Positions 1 through 9,378 are shown, counted from the stretch's first letter. The stretch: 64,000 nt of DNA from Anabaena cylindrica PCC 7122 (GCF_000317695.1 NC_019771.1:3724001-3788000); one strand, 5' to 3'. The notes: generated from the letters alone by a model not told the origin. Program-made: numbers and translations.

Positions 1-13
1 ATAAAGAGGCGAT

Positions 14-652
14 ATGCTTTTAGAACTGCAACAAATTATTGTCAACCCAGGCCAACAAATGTTACTCAAAGATATTAGTTGGCAGCAATTAGAAAATATT
101 TTAGAAGAAATGGGAGAAAAGCGTGCAGCACGTATTTCTTATAGTCATGGCTGGTTAGAAATTATGGTTCCTTTACCTGAACACGAAAAAGATAAAGAGA
201 TATTTGGTGAACTGGTCAGAATTTTATTAGATAAACTCGAAATTGATTTTGAGCCTTTTGGTTCTACAACACTTAAAAATGAGCGAATGTGTCAAGCTGT
301 CGAACCAGATACAAGTTTTTATATTCAAAATCAAGCAGCAATAATCGGGAAAAATAGGATTGACTTAAATATAGATCCACCACCAGATTTAGCTATCGAA
401 ATTGATATTACTTCCCGCACTCGATTTGAGAACTATGAAATTTTGGGAGTTCCTGAACTTTGGCGATATCAACAACAAGGCTTAGAAATTTTCTTGTTAC
501 AAGAAGGGAAATATGTAAAGTCCCAATCTAGTCCTAATCTTCCTAATATCCCTATTGTGGAATTAGTAAATGAGTATGTGCAGCAATGTTTAAAAATTGG
601 CAGAAGTCAGGCTGTACGTAATTTTAGAAATTGGGTTAAGGATAATTTATAA
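14..652 (+). CDS. Uma2 family (DUF820) endonuclease-like protein
   Basis: The 212-residue product has the Uma2/DUF820 layout, a PD-(D/E)XK nuclease fold that is greatly multiplied in cyanobacteria and whose cellular role is unclear. Visible family signatures are a Pro-Asp-Thr-Ser segment near residue 98 and an acidic strand (DLAIEIDITS) followed by the LGVPELW block. The usual basic KxxxY segment after the acidic strand is shortened to SRTRFENYE, as I recall for one cyanobacterial subclade. An ATG follows a purine-rich AAAGAGGCGAT. A second Uma2 gene lies 33 bases downstream on the same strand, so they may be co-transcribed. Family assignment is firm; activity is not shown. Confidence 0.85.
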   Translation: MLLELQQIIVNPGQQMLLKDISWQQLENILEEMGEKRAARISYSHGWLEIMVPLPEHEKDKEIFGELVRILLDKLEIDFEPFGSTTLKNERMCQAVEPDTSFYIQNQAAIIGKNRIDLNIDPPPDLAIEIDITSRTRFENYEILGVPELWRYQQQGLEIFLLQEGKYVKSQSSPNLPNIPIVELVNEYVQQCLKIGRSQAVRNFRNWVKDNL

Positions 653-691
653 TAGAAATTTACGGCTTGATGAAAAAGGTGATAATTGCTC

Positions 692-1390
692 ATGACTACC
701 GAAAACAATCTAGCCATTGTGGACTGGGAATCCCATAACCCACCTACAGATTTAATATTTGATGATGGTGAACCTTTGGAATCAAATCGACATCGTATTG
801 CCATGAATGTCTTGATTCGGTCATTGCAGCAAGCTTGGTGCGATCGCAATGATTATTTTACTGGCGGCAATATGTTTATTTACTACAGTAGCACCCAAGT
901 TCGGAATCGTGATTTTCGAGGTCCCGATTTCTTTGCAGTTCTCAACGTTGATGGTACAAATTCTAGACAAGGTTGGGTAGTTTGGGAAGAAGATGGTCGC
1001 TATCCTGATGTGATTGTGGAATTAATGTCACGGTCTACAGCAGTAATAGATAAGGGAATTAAAAAAGACCTTTATGAACAAACTTTCCACACCTCAGATT
1101 ATTTTGTCTACGACCCATTTGACCCTAATTCTTTACAAGGATGGCATTTAGATGAGAACCAAAAATATCAACCTTTGACTCCCAATGAAAATGGTTGGTT
1201 ATGGTGCAGACGTTTGGGGTTTTGGTTAGGAACTTGGGAAGGAACTATAGATAAGGAAACTGCGGTTTGGGTGCGGTTTTATGATGTTGCTGGAAATCTA
1301 GTTTTATTACCGGAAGAAGCAGCTAAATCACAAGCAGCTAAATTGGCTGCTAGATTAAGAGAACTGGGTGAAAATCCAGATATGTTGTGA
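692..1390 (+). CDS. Uma2 family (DUF820) endonuclease-like protein, second copy
   Basis: This 232-residue protein belongs to the longer Uma2 subgroup. It has FRGPDFFAVLN, then YPDVIVELMSRST, a KKDLYEQTF segment carrying the conserved lysine and tyrosine, and a YFVYDP strand, which are the ordered elements of the PD-(D/E)XK core. The C-terminus is an Ala/Lys/Arg-rich helix (about residues 205-232). I start it at the ATG at 692 rather than the in-frame TTG at 686, because the ATG gives the usual short leader (MTTENN). It is only distantly similar to the gene just upstream, so this is not a recent tandem duplication. Its function is unknown beyond a predicted nuclease fold. Confidence 0.85.
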   Translation: MTTENNLAIVDWESHNPPTDLIFDDGEPLESNRHRIAMNVLIRSLQQAWCDRNDYFTGGNMFIYYSSTQVRNRDFRGPDFFAVLNVDGTNSRQGWVVWEEDGRYPDVIVELMSRSTAVIDKGIKKDLYEQTFHTSDYFVYDPFDPNSLQGWHLDENQKYQPLTPNENGWLWCRRLGFWLGTWEGTIDKETAVWVRFYDVAGNLVLLPEEAAKSQAAKLAARLRELGENPDML

Positions 1391-1449
1391 TGTAAGTTCA
1401 ATGCAGGTTGGGTTGATGCAAGAAAACCCAACATTTAACGAATTTGTAA

Positions 1450-2232
1450 CTAACTCGAAGCACTAGTATAAAAACGTAATGCAAACCGCCAAAACCAAGT
1501 GGAAATTGAAAATAACGTCACCGCTAATATTACTGCACCAAATAACCAAATTAATTGACTTTCACCCAACATTGCTTGAGCGGGAACTGTGGTTAAAAAT
1601 GCCACTGGAACTACAAAAGTGAAAAAAACGCGATAAGCAGTTGGATAAGCTATAACTGGATATCTGCCAGCTTCTAATAAACCTCGGAGTACTTCAGTCA
1701 CATTATATATTTTGACAAACCAGATTGTGGTAGACCCCAACATAAACCACAGGCTGTAAAGAATCACTAAACTGCAACATAAGGGTAATATACTGAGTAA
1801 ATACCTGTCGATTCCTAAACCCAGATTTTTACCTGCGTAGCCAATAATAATACAGCCAAAAATTAAATCTGGTAATCCCCATGGTGATAGGGTATGAAGG
1901 GAAAGCCAAAACTGACTGCGGATAGGTTTTAATAATACAAAGTCTAATGTACCTTCTTGGACATGACGAACAATGCGGTTTAGGTTGGGAGCTAGGAGAG
2001 TGGCAGAAAAGCCTTGTAATAGGGTGAACATTCCTAAAACTATTAAGGCTGCATCCCATGACCAGCCAGTAAAAGTGTAGCCTTGGCGGTAAAATAAGAA
2101 TAGCCCAAACAAACTACCTGCTAGATTGCCTATGCTGGTGAGGGCAGCTAAGATGAAATTAATGCGATATTCCATTTCTGCGGCAATAGCAGTACTCCAA
2201 AATAACCTTAGTACTTTTAAATATCTTTGCAT
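1450..2232 (-). CDS. ABC-2 type transporter permease
   Basis: The 260-residue integral membrane protein has about six hydrophobic segments and resembles ABC-2 permeases of the COG3694 type: an N-terminal MEYRINFILAALTS helix, a central VQEGTLDFVLLKPI loop and a RYPVIAYP motif. Such permeases work with a cytoplasmic ATPase and usually a second permease in efflux. No partner lies next to it, so the remaining subunits must be elsewhere. The start is set at the ATG at 2232, which has GGAG six bases upstream, rather than at the TTG six codons earlier. The substrate cannot be inferred. Confidence 0.82.
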   Translation of the reverse strand: MQRYLKVLRLFWSTAIAAEMEYRINFILAALTSIGNLAGSLFGLFLFYRQGYTFTGWSWDAALIVLGMFTLLQGFSATLLAPNLNRIVRHVQEGTLDFVLLKPIRSQFWLSLHTLSPWGLPDLIFGCIIIGYAGKNLGLGIDRYLLSILPLCCSLVILYSLWFMLGSTTIWFVKIYNVTEVLRGLLEAGRYPVIAYPTAYRVFFTFVVPVAFLTTVPAQAMLGESQLIWLFGAVILAVTLFSISTWFWRFALRFYTSASS

Positions 2233-2677
2233 TTTGCTCCAATAAACCAATATCTACTAAATTTTGAATAACTTTATATAATTTTAATATTATTTTTTAT
2301 TTTCTGAAAATTTTGAAGGTTAGATTTGAAGGATCTTAATTTCCGATCATCAATTGAATGACCGGGTTGCTTTGGTTTATGGGGAATTAATTTGGCTGAA
2401 TCTGGCTTACTGGTTAGTTTTTTCTATCTGGGGATAATTTACTAAGAGAACTCCACAAAAAGAAATGCCCAATGTCATTCTGTTCACGAAGTGTGGCGTA
2501 AGCCACACGGAACGAAGTGTAGTGTTCGCGTAGCGTTCTGAAGGAAAGAATCCTCCGAGATGCTAGAGCCTCCGGCACGCTAACGCGAACGTTTCGCTTT
2601 GCTACACTCAGCATGACAAAACAGGATCGTTTATTTTGTGGCTTACTCTAATGGATTTTAAAAATTTCTAACAATAT
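2233..2677. other. Intergenic region with an imperfect inverted-repeat element
   Basis: No convincing gene is present. Positions about 2480-2620 hold a GC-richer block with imperfect inverted segments (GTTCGCGTAGCG near 2523 against CGCTAACGCGAAC near 2578) and phrases such as GTGGCGTAAGCCACAC that form small hairpins. A 66-codon minus-strand reading frame runs through it, but it reads as translated repeat, rich in Arg/Ser/Glu, so I treat it as non-coding. Related repeat phrases occur elsewhere in the window, for example near 22280-22330 and 51570-51610. The block lies directly upstream of the exoD pseudogene. Confidence 0.6.
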
Positions 2678-3312
2678 ATGGCTAAACTTTCTAACGAATT
2701 ACAACGCTATTTTTTTTGAAAAAGAAAGACCCGAAAAAGTTACTTTGGCAGATATTTTGTTACTAGCTAAAGAAAGAATTTTTGGTTTCTTGCTGGTGAT
2801 TTTGTCTCTACCTTCTGCTTTACCAGTTCCTGCACCTGGTTATTCAACTCCTTTTGGTGTGCTGATTTTTCTGTTAGCTATACAGTTAATTGCAGGTGCG
2901 AAAACTCCTTGGCTACCTCCGAAGATGTTTAATTATCCTCTGCAACTATCTACTGTTCAGGGTTTTCTCAAAGCGGGATTGCCTTGGTTGCGTAGGATTG
3001 AAGCGCTCCGAAGGAATCGCACGTCCACGTCTATCCTATGTTTGTACCACGTTACCAGGTAGAATAACCATTGGTAGTGCGATAGCTCTCATGGCTATTT
3101 CAATGATGATTCCCATCCCTGGAACCAATACTCTACCAGCAATGGGCATTTTTGTGACAGCCTTTGGTTTATCAGAAGATGATGGTGCTATTAGTTTAGG
3201 CGGTTTAGTTCTATGTGTGATGGGAGAAATTTTAACTACCTCAATTCTGTTGGCTTTGATGTGGGGTGGTTCTAGTTTGTTAGATGTGATCAAAACTTGG
3301 TTAGGTCGGTAA
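2678..3312 (+). pseudogene. exoD-family exopolysaccharide synthesis protein, doubly frameshifted
   Basis: Three successive frames together encode an ExoD-like membrane protein. The ATG at 2678 reads MAKLSNELQRYFF and hits a stop just after a run of eight T (2710-2717). With seven T the frame would continue into EKERPEKVTLADIL. A second shift falls near 3000-3021, where GAAGCGCTCCGAAGGAATCGC interrupts the reading between WLRRIE and RPRLSY. That segment matches a repeat at 21448 with one mismatch. After it the frame is restored for the PIPGTNTLPAMGIF membrane region and the C-terminus. ExoD proteins are linked to exopolysaccharide production in rhizobia; their role in cyanobacteria is uncertain. 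The T-run shift could be a sequencing error, but the second one looks like a real insertion. Confidence 0.8.
3000..3021. repeat. Small dispersed repeat copy inside exoD
   Basis: This 22-base segment is identical, apart from one base (A for C), to positions 21448-21469 in an intergenic repeat. It lies exactly where the ExoD reading frame breaks. The net frame change is +1, which fits an insertion of 22 bases or another length leaving remainder 1 when divided by 3. Confidence 0.65.
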
Positions 3313-3365
3313 AAATCATACTTCAGAACAATGAACCCATAACAGCAGCAGTTGATAATTTTCTC

Positions 3366-3914
3366 ATGACTTCCAATATTAGTTTTGATTTATTCCTGGA
3401 AAATCTCTTTTTTTTCCTAGTAGCTACATCGTTTTTTGTCATTGTCGATGTTGCATGGAAACACGCAAAACCTTACACCCTGCCGGAACCTTTGCCAGGA
3501 TGGTTTAAAATCTGGTTGGGTACGGTGCAACTGGGGGGAATAGTCTTACCACTCATAGTTATGCTGTTGTGGGGTGTTCTCTGGGGATATACTTCAGTTT
3601 TAAGCGTACTGGCTGGGTATTTTTTGATGTTAGGGTTGCAGATACTTTCAGAAATTCTCACACTCAGACGTTTTCAAACCGTAGTTTGGGTAATGGTTCC
3701 TTATATATATTTGCCTTATCGGATTTGGCAATTGTTTGAGGGTTTAAATCTTTTGGGTTCAGAAACTAATTTCCTGTGGGTACGTAACTTATTAGTTTTT
3801 GAGATTGTGTTGTGGACTTTAAACTATGCCTTGGATGTAACACAGTTACCAAGATTGCTGCGGTGGGAAGTGAGAGAGGAAAACGGATTAGAACAAGAAT
3901 ACAAAGTTGATTAA
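3366..3914 (+). CDS. Conserved hypothetical integral membrane protein
   Basis: The 182-residue protein has about four or five hydrophobic segments: residues about 10-27, 48-75, 80-100, 105-125 and 140-155. Its C-terminus is short, charged and cytoplasmic-looking (REENGLEQEYKVD). I do not recognise a named domain. The start is taken at the ATG at 3366 because the upstream in-frame extension overlaps the exoD remnant and has an unlikely composition. It follows exoD closely and may once have shared a transcript with it, which would suggest an envelope role, but that is only inference from position. Confidence 0.65.
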   Translation: MTSNISFDLFLENLFFFLVATSFFVIVDVAWKHAKPYTLPEPLPGWFKIWLGTVQLGGIVLPLIVMLLWGVLWGYTSVLSVLAGYFLMLGLQILSEILTLRRFQTVVWVMVPYIYLPYRIWQLFEGLNLLGSETNFLWVRNLLVFEIVLWTLNYALDVTQLPRLLRWEVREENGLEQEYKVD

Positions 3915-4011
<97 letters not shown>

Positions 4012-4055
4012 ATGGTAACTTCAAACAAGGAAAATATTTTTTTGGAAGTTACGAT

Positions 4056-5780
4056 TTGAAAACACGTTCTAATTATTGGTTACTGCTACCCTATATCCGC
4101 ACCCAATGGGAAACCGTCGCTAAGGGATTTGTGGGTATTCTAGGATATGTATTGGCTACGTTAACGCTGATTAATATAGCGGGTAAATTGGCAGTTCCCT
4201 TTGGACAGGGTAATGTAGTAGCGATCGCTCAATTAACAGGAGTCTGTGCTTTAGTATTTCTTGTGCGTGGCTTTTTTCAGTCTATGCAAGATTTATACAT
4301 GGCACGCGCAGCTTTAAGAATTGCTTTTCACCTCCGTCAACAAGTTTACACACACTTACAAAAGCTCAATCTCAGCTATTTTGAAACTGCAAAAGCTGGT
4401 GATTTATCTTACCGTCTCACTGAGGATGTTGACAGGGTTGGGGAAGTCATCAATAAGCTTTTTCATGATTTTGCACCTTGCGTTTTGCAGTTGTTAGCAA
4501 TTCCCATTTACATGATTTACTTGAATTGGCAACTCACTTTGGCCACAGTGATAGTTGCGCCAATTATGGGAATTTTAATTGGTTGGTTTGGAGAACGTTT
4601 ACGGAAATATTCGCTCAGAAGTCAAAATCGAGTTTCTGATTTATCTGCTATTCTCACAGAAGTATTCAGTGGTATTCGGTTAATTCAAGCTTTTGCAGCG
4701 GAAAACTATGAAATTGCGAGATTTAGCCATGAAGCAGAACGCAGTTTAAAAGCTAAATATTCAGCAGAAAAATTAAAAGCAATTCAAATTCCCATTGTGG
4801 GATTTTTGGAAGCTTTGAGTGCTTTGTCTTTGCTGATGGTGGGAACGTGGCAAATTTCTCAAAATAATTTAACGGTAGGAGCTTTTTTCAGTTATTTAGC
4901 AGCAGCAGCTTTGTTAATTGATCCTATCGGTCATACTACTAATAACTATAACGAATTTAAACAAGGTGAGGCTTCAGTTGACCGAGTATTTGAGTTGTTA
5001 GCAATTCAACCGACGGTATTAGAAAAGCCAAATGCAATTAAGCTGCCAGCAGTAGATGGCAAAGTTGAATATCGTGATGTGACTTTTGCTTATAAAGCTG
5101 GTGAACCTGTATTAAATAATATTAGTTTATTGGTAAAGCCTGGTCAAGCGATCGCACTGGTGGGTGCTTCTGGTGCTGGTAAAACTACTTTTGTCAATCT
5201 TTTACCCCGTTTCTATGATCCTGAAGTGGGGACAATTTTTATAGATGGTGTAAATATTCGTGATGTAACTTTAAATAGTCTCAGAAAACAAATTGGCATA
5301 GTTCCCCAAGAAACTATCATGTTTTCGGGAACAATTGCCCAAAATATCGCTTTTGGACAAAAAGTTTATGATCTCAGCACAGTTGAAGATGCGGCAAAAA
5401 TTGCTAATGCTCATCAATTTATTCAGCAACTACCAGAGGGTTATAATACATGGGTAGGTGAGCGTGGTGTGAATTTATCTGGTGGACAAAGACAGAGAAT
5501 TGCGATCGCTCGTGCTGTACTGTTAAATCCGCAGATTTTGATATTGGATGAAGCGACATCTGCATTAGATTCGGAATCAGAAGCTTTGGTACAGGAAGCT
5601 TTAGAAAGATTAATGAAAAACCGCACAGTGCTAATTATAGCTCATAGGTTATCGACGGTGCGGAAGTGCGATCGCATTTTGGTTTTAGAAAAAGGACAAA
5701 TAGTGGAATCGGGAAATCATGAAGAATTGTTGGCTTTAGAAGGGAGATATGCGCGGTATTATGCTCAACAGTTTAGTTAA
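4056..5780 (+). CDS. ABC exporter, fused permease/ATPase (HepA/MsbA type)
   Basis: The 574-residue half-transporter has an N-terminal six-helix membrane domain (about residues 20-300) and a C-terminal ATPase with Walker A GASGAGKTT (about residue 368), signature LSGGQ (about 474), Walker B ILILDEATSALD (about 493) and the H-loop histidine in IIAHRLS. This domain order fits lipid or polysaccharide exporters such as MsbA. The start LLLPYIRTQWETVAKG resembles cyanobacterial HepA, which is needed for the heterocyst envelope polysaccharide, but orthology cannot be settled here. The TTG start at 4056 has GGAAG seven bases upstream. It would act in the cytoplasmic membrane as a homodimer. Confidence 0.85.
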   Translation: MKTRSNYWLLLPYIRTQWETVAKGFVGILGYVLATLTLINIAGKLAVPFGQGNVVAIAQLTGVCALVFLVRGFFQSMQDLYMARAALRIAFHLRQQVYTHLQKLNLSYFETAKAGDLSYRLTEDVDRVGEVINKLFHDFAPCVLQLLAIPIYMIYLNWQLTLATVIVAPIMGILIGWFGERLRKYSLRSQNRVSDLSAILTEVFSGIRLIQAFAAENYEIARFSHEAERSLKAKYSAEKLKAIQIPIVGFLEALSALSLLMVGTWQISQNNLTVGAFFSYLAAAALLIDPIGHTTNNYNEFKQGEASVDRVFELLAIQPTVLEKPNAIKLPAVDGKVEYRDVTFAYKAGEPVLNNISLLVKPGQAIALVGASGAGKTTFVNLLPRFYDPEVGTIFIDGVNIRDVTLNSLRKQIGIVPQETIMFSGTIAQNIAFGQKVYDLSTVEDAAKIANAHQFIQQLPEGYNTWVGERGVNLSGGQRQRIAIARAVLLNPQILILDEATSALDSESEALVQEALERLMKNRTVLIIAHRLSTVRKCDRILVLEKGQIVESGNHEELLALEGRYARYYAQQFS

Positions 5781-5804
5781 ATCAACCTCATATTAACCTT
5801 GCCT

Positions 5805-5956
5805 CTAAGAAAAAGCTGCTAAATAGTTAGCTGCTTCTTCCAGAGTTTGAACCAAATCTTCCAACGTATAGATATTATTGCTTTGGAAGCTGGTTTGATT
5901 TGCAGGAGTAGATGCTTGGGTAGAATGCTGGGTAAAAATACGATTAATCAACTGCA
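5805..5956 (-). CDS. Small hypothetical protein
   Basis: A reading frame of 50 codons begins MQLINRIFTQHST, has a Ser/Thr/Gln-rich middle and ends in a helix predicted from YTLEDLVQTLEEAANYLAAF. A GGGGA stretch lies about nine bases upstream of the ATG at 5956. I do not recognise the family. It lies convergent to the ABC exporter, ending 24 bases from its stop. It could be a genuine small protein or chance; the clean amphipathic C-terminus is the main argument for coding. Confidence 0.4.
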
Positions 5957-6081
5957 TAACTGTGTTTCCCCGCTGCTGTATATAAATCATAGTCGGTTAT
6001 TTTTACGAATTGGATAGTGATGGAGATCCAATAAAGTTGTGATTTTAAGTAGATTTAACAGAAATTGCTTGTTGACTGCTA

Positions 6082-7029
6082 TCAGTGATAAGCTATAGTA
6101 CGGTTGCGTCCTTGGTTTTTGGCTCGATAAAGTGCTTCGTCGGCTCTTTGAATGATAGTGTCAATGCTTTGATCTCCTAAATTATAGTTGGCTACGCCAA
6201 TACTAACCGTAATTGATAGTTGTTCTTCCAGCACAGGAATACGTTGATTGCAAATATTTTCTCGAATACGTTCAGCTACAATCACGGCTTCATCAATATC
6301 AGTCTCTGGTAGTAATACAACAAATTCTTCACCTCCAAATCTACCAAAGCAATCTACTTGCCGCAAATAATTAAGAACCATTTTTGTCATGAAGATAATT
6401 ACTTCATCCCCTATACTATGTCCAAATGAATCGTTAACTTTTTTAAAATTATCTATATCTATTAACAGTACAGAAAGATAATTATTATATCGCTGAATAC
6501 GGCTAATTTCCTGTTCTGCTTTTGTTAAAAGATAACGACGATTCCAAACTCCAGTTAATGGATCTGTGTTAGCTAATTTTTCTAAATTTCTGACTAATTC
6601 TTCTTGCGCTTGTAATAATTCTTTTAATTTTTGTTGTGAATATTTTAATTCTAAATGCATTCTTACACGAGCCAGAAGTTCAGAAGCGTGAAATGGTTTA
6701 GTAACATAATCAACTGCACCTTTTTCAAAGGCTTGAAGTAAATGATCTTGATTTTGACTAGCCGAGATAAAAATAATTGGGATTTCTTCTAGTTCTGGAT
6801 CAGATTGAATTTTTTCACATACCTCTAAACCATCCATCTCTGGCATTATTAAATCTAATAAAATTAAATCGGGACGTACAGATCGAACACATTTTAAAGC
6901 TTGATAACCATTGGATGCAAAGGTATAATTGTAGCCTACCTTATCTAAGGTTTTAGCAATAATTTGTAAATTTAACGCAACATCATCAACAACTAATATT
7001 AAAAATTTTTCAGGTTTAAATAATTGCAT
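6082..7029 (-). CDS. Response regulator with GGDEF diguanylate cyclase output
   Basis: The 315-residue protein joins a CheY-like receiver (residues about 10-125; acidic DD pair near 15, phospho-acceptor Asp in LILLDLIMPEMDG, Lys in VTKPF) to a short coiled linker and a GGDEF domain (about 150-310). The active-site motif is GGEEF, near residue 230. An RQVD I-site lies five residues before it, so the enzyme should make cyclic di-GMP and be inhibited by it. There is no adjacent histidine kinase, so the activating partner is unknown. It is a single gene with about 200 bases of free DNA upstream. Confidence 0.93.
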   Translation of the reverse strand: MQLFKPEKFLILVVDDVALNLQIIAKTLDKVGYNYTFASNGYQALKCVRSVRPDLILLDLIMPEMDGLEVCEKIQSDPELEEIPIIFISASQNQDHLLQAFEKGAVDYVTKPFHASELLARVRMHLELKYSQQKLKELLQAQEELVRNLEKLANTDPLTGVWNRRYLLTKAEQEISRIQRYNNYLSVLLIDIDNFKKVNDSFGHSIGDEVIIFMTKMVLNYLRQVDCFGRFGGEEFVVLLPETDIDEAVIVAERIRENICNQRIPVLEEQLSITVSIGVANYNLGDQSIDTIIQRADEALYRAKNQGRNRTIAYH

Positions 7030-7190
7030 AGATTGATAATTTGGTAAAAGAATAGAGGTTGTTAATGTCTTTTTTAGCTGTGTAATTACTTTTTAGAGCA
7101 AAGATTTAATTTAAAAAATATCTGTGTAGCGATTGCACAAGGATAACAATTTGTATAAATCTTCCTAAATTACCATAAATATTGCTTTAG

Positions 7191-7970
7191 AAGTACGGAG
7201 CAGTAGCTTTTTATACAAAAATTCCTGCATTGAGATTACTTGCCGCCTTATTTGTTGGTGGGTTTGTGGGGTTACTTCATGCTTTTTTATGTGTGACTTT
7301 GCGCGTTGATCAGTTAGTTTCCGGTTTAGCTATTAATCTTGTTGTATCGGGAATAACATCATTTTTAGCGCGGTTAGTATTTCCAGGCAATAGTATCCAA
7401 AGATTACCAGAAATTACAACTATGATCATTCCTGGTTTGGCTAATATTCCTCTCATTGGCAAACTTTTATTTCAGCAAGATATTTTAGTGTATTTACTAT
7501 TTTTATTAATTGCTGTAACTACATACGTATGGTTTCATACTAACGTTGGTTTAACCCTTAGGGCTGTGGGAGAATATCCCCAAGCAGCAGATCAGATACA
7601 TCTGGTATATCAATACACCAGATATATCTGCTGTGCTGTAATTATTAGTGGCTGTCTTACCAGTTTGGGAAGGGCTGATTTTTCTTTAGTAGCGGTAAGA
7701 TTTTTTGCTGAGGGGATGAGTGCTGGTAAAGGATTTATTGCCATTGCGGCTTTAATATTTGGTAGATGGCATCCTTTAGGTAGCGTTTAAGCTTGCTTGT
7801 TATTTGGTGCAACCGAAGCTTTGCAGTTACGCATACAAGTTTTAGGTGTAAATATTTCTTATCAATTTTTATTAATGTTACTCTGTGCGATCGCTCTTTT
7901 GGCACTAGCAGAATTAGCAGGCAAATCTACACAACCAAAGGCATTAGATACTTCTTATCAAAAGCGCTAA
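7191..7970 (+). pseudogene. Decayed BMP/sugar-type ABC transporter permease
   Basis: One frame stays open from 7191 to 7787, hits an in-frame TAA (7788-7790), and continues in the same frame to 7968 with the expected downstream sequence (ACLLFGATEALQLR). The LRVDQLVSGLAINLV, GMSAGKGFIAIAALIFG and WHPLG segments match permeases of the nucleoside/sugar BMP family. The first membrane helices of a normal protein of about 300 residues are missing, as is any clear start codon with a ribosome site. The middle (QIHLVYQYTRY) also looks altered. No ATPase or binding protein is nearby. It reads as a relic of a lost importer. Confidence 0.8.
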
Positions 7971-8058
7971 TTACAACCATTGCTTGATCTTGCCCTCAGG
8001 TTTGATAGAGATTCCCATAAATTATTTAATCTTTGGCCTGATTACTACTCAGTAATGA

Positions 8059-8385
8059 CTAAGAGGGAATATACTGTGATAGAGTCTTAGCTAAAGTAGT
8101 TTTTGGTACTGCACCAACAACAGTATCAACTTGCCGCCCCCCTTTAAATACCATTAAAGTGGGAATGCTGCGAATACCATAATGACTAGCGACTGTGGGA
8201 TTTTGGTCTGTGTTCAGTTTCACCACTTTTACCTGTCCTTCATATTCAGCAGCAACTTCATCAACAACGTTTGCCAACATTCGACAAGGGCCACACCAAG
8301 GGGCCCAAAAATCAACTAAAACTGGAGTTTCACTCTCCAACACTTCTTGCTTGAATGTGGCTTCCGTGACATTGGTAACAGTCAT
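8059..8385 (-). CDS. trxA: Thioredoxin
   Basis: A 108-residue classical thioredoxin with active site WCGPC (Cys31 and Cys34), the buried Asp in LVDFWAPW, and the cis-proline loop IRSIPTLMVF. It reduces protein disulfides in the cytoplasm and takes electrons from a thioredoxin reductase. Length and motifs are complete. A perfect 8-base inverted repeat lies 27 bases before the start and could bind a regulator. Cyanobacteria carry several thioredoxins, and the sequence alone does not decide which paralogue this is. Confidence 0.95.
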   Translation of the reverse strand: MTVTNVTEATFKQEVLESETPVLVDFWAPWCGPCRMLANVVDEVAAEYEGQVKVVKLNTDQNPTVASHYGIRSIPTLMVFKGGRQVDTVVGAVPKTTLAKTLSQYIPS

Positions 8386-8411
8386 AGTTGTTCTCCTGAT
8401 TTGATTCCGTC

Positions 8412-8428
8412 ATTCGATCTGATCGAAT
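8412..8428. promoter_or_regulatory. Perfect palindrome upstream of trxA (candidate operator)
   Basis: ATTCGATC, one T, then GATCGAAT. The arms are eight bases and fully complementary, centred 35 bases upstream of the thioredoxin ATG. The size and place fit a dimeric repressor site. No regulator gene adjoins it, and no binding protein can be named from this sequence. Confidence 0.45.
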
Positions 8429-8674
8429 AAACTTGAAAGCTGGATATTTCCTCATGCTTACGGGAGGTGATCCCGATGCATTCATTGGAAAGCAGATTAT
8501 GGGGATTAGCGATCATCAACAACTTAAATATTCAATTATTTAGCGATTTTACCGCATAAACCGATTTTATCGAGGTTTCAATTACTTAAATCATTATTAC
8601 AATGCGTCTTTACACAGATACGGTGTTATTACCTAAAGGTTAAAATAAGAGCAGAAAAATCATGAGAGGGATTT

Positions 8675-9280
8675 ATGATGAGCGATCGCGACTATACATT
8701 AATTATTGATAAAAGTGGTAGTATGTCCACCCCTGACCAAGCAGGTGGTAGAAGCAGATGGGAAATAGCTCAAGAGTCTACCCTTGCTGTAGCTAGAAAA
8801 GCCGAACAATATGACCCTGATGGACTTACCGTTTACGTCTTTTCCGGCAGATTTAAACGTTACGAAAACGTTACCTCCAGCAAAGTAGCACAAATATTTC
8901 AGGAAAATGATCCTGCTGGTACAACCAACTTAGCTGCCGTGCTAATGAATGCACTCGATAATTACTTTCAGCGTAAAACTGCTGGACAAACTAAACCGAA
9001 TGGGGAAACAATTTTAGTTATTACCGACGGTGAACCAGATGATCGCAAAGCAGTATTTGAAGTGATCATTAACGCGACTCGAAAAATGGAACGGGACGAA
9101 GAATTAGGAATTTCCATTATTCAAGTAGGGACAGATCCTCAAGCTACAAAATTTCTTAAAGCTTTAGATGATCAATTGCAAAGTGTTGGTGCTAAATTTG
9201 ATATTTGTGACACCGTAACTTTAGATGATTTAGAAGATATGAGCCTTGCAGATGTCTTGATGAATGCCATCACAGACTAA
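8675..9280 (+). CDS. VWA domain protein, tandem paralogue 1
   Basis: The 201-residue protein is essentially one von Willebrand factor A domain. The metal-binding MIDAS site is complete: DKSGS (residues about 12-16), the Thr in GTTNL, and the Asp in TDGEPDD. There is no signal peptide or membrane segment, so it should be cytoplasmic, binding a partner through Mg2+/Mn2+. A GAGAGGG ribosome site precedes two adjacent ATG codons (8675 and 8678); I keep the first because it aligns in length with the two paralogues downstream. The three genes and a small coiled-coil gene appear to form one operon. The biological role is unknown. Confidence 0.88.
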   Translation: MMSDRDYTLIIDKSGSMSTPDQAGGRSRWEIAQESTLAVARKAEQYDPDGLTVYVFSGRFKRYENVTSSKVAQIFQENDPAGTTNLAAVLMNALDNYFQRKTAGQTKPNGETILVITDGEPDDRKAVFEVIINATRKMERDEELGISIIQVGTDPQATKFLKALDDQLQSVGAKFDICDTVTLDDLEDMSLADVLMNAITD

Positions 9281-9378
9281 TTCATACTCATTTTTTCTAC
9301 CCACAACCTCTAAAACTTATTTTGGATGAATCACATCCAAAATATAAAATATAACTACTGAAAACAGGAGAATTATAA

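Noticed and set aside
2414..2614. 66-codon minus-strand frame
   Set aside because: It lies within an inverted-repeat element and reads as translated repeat; no family and no ribosome site.
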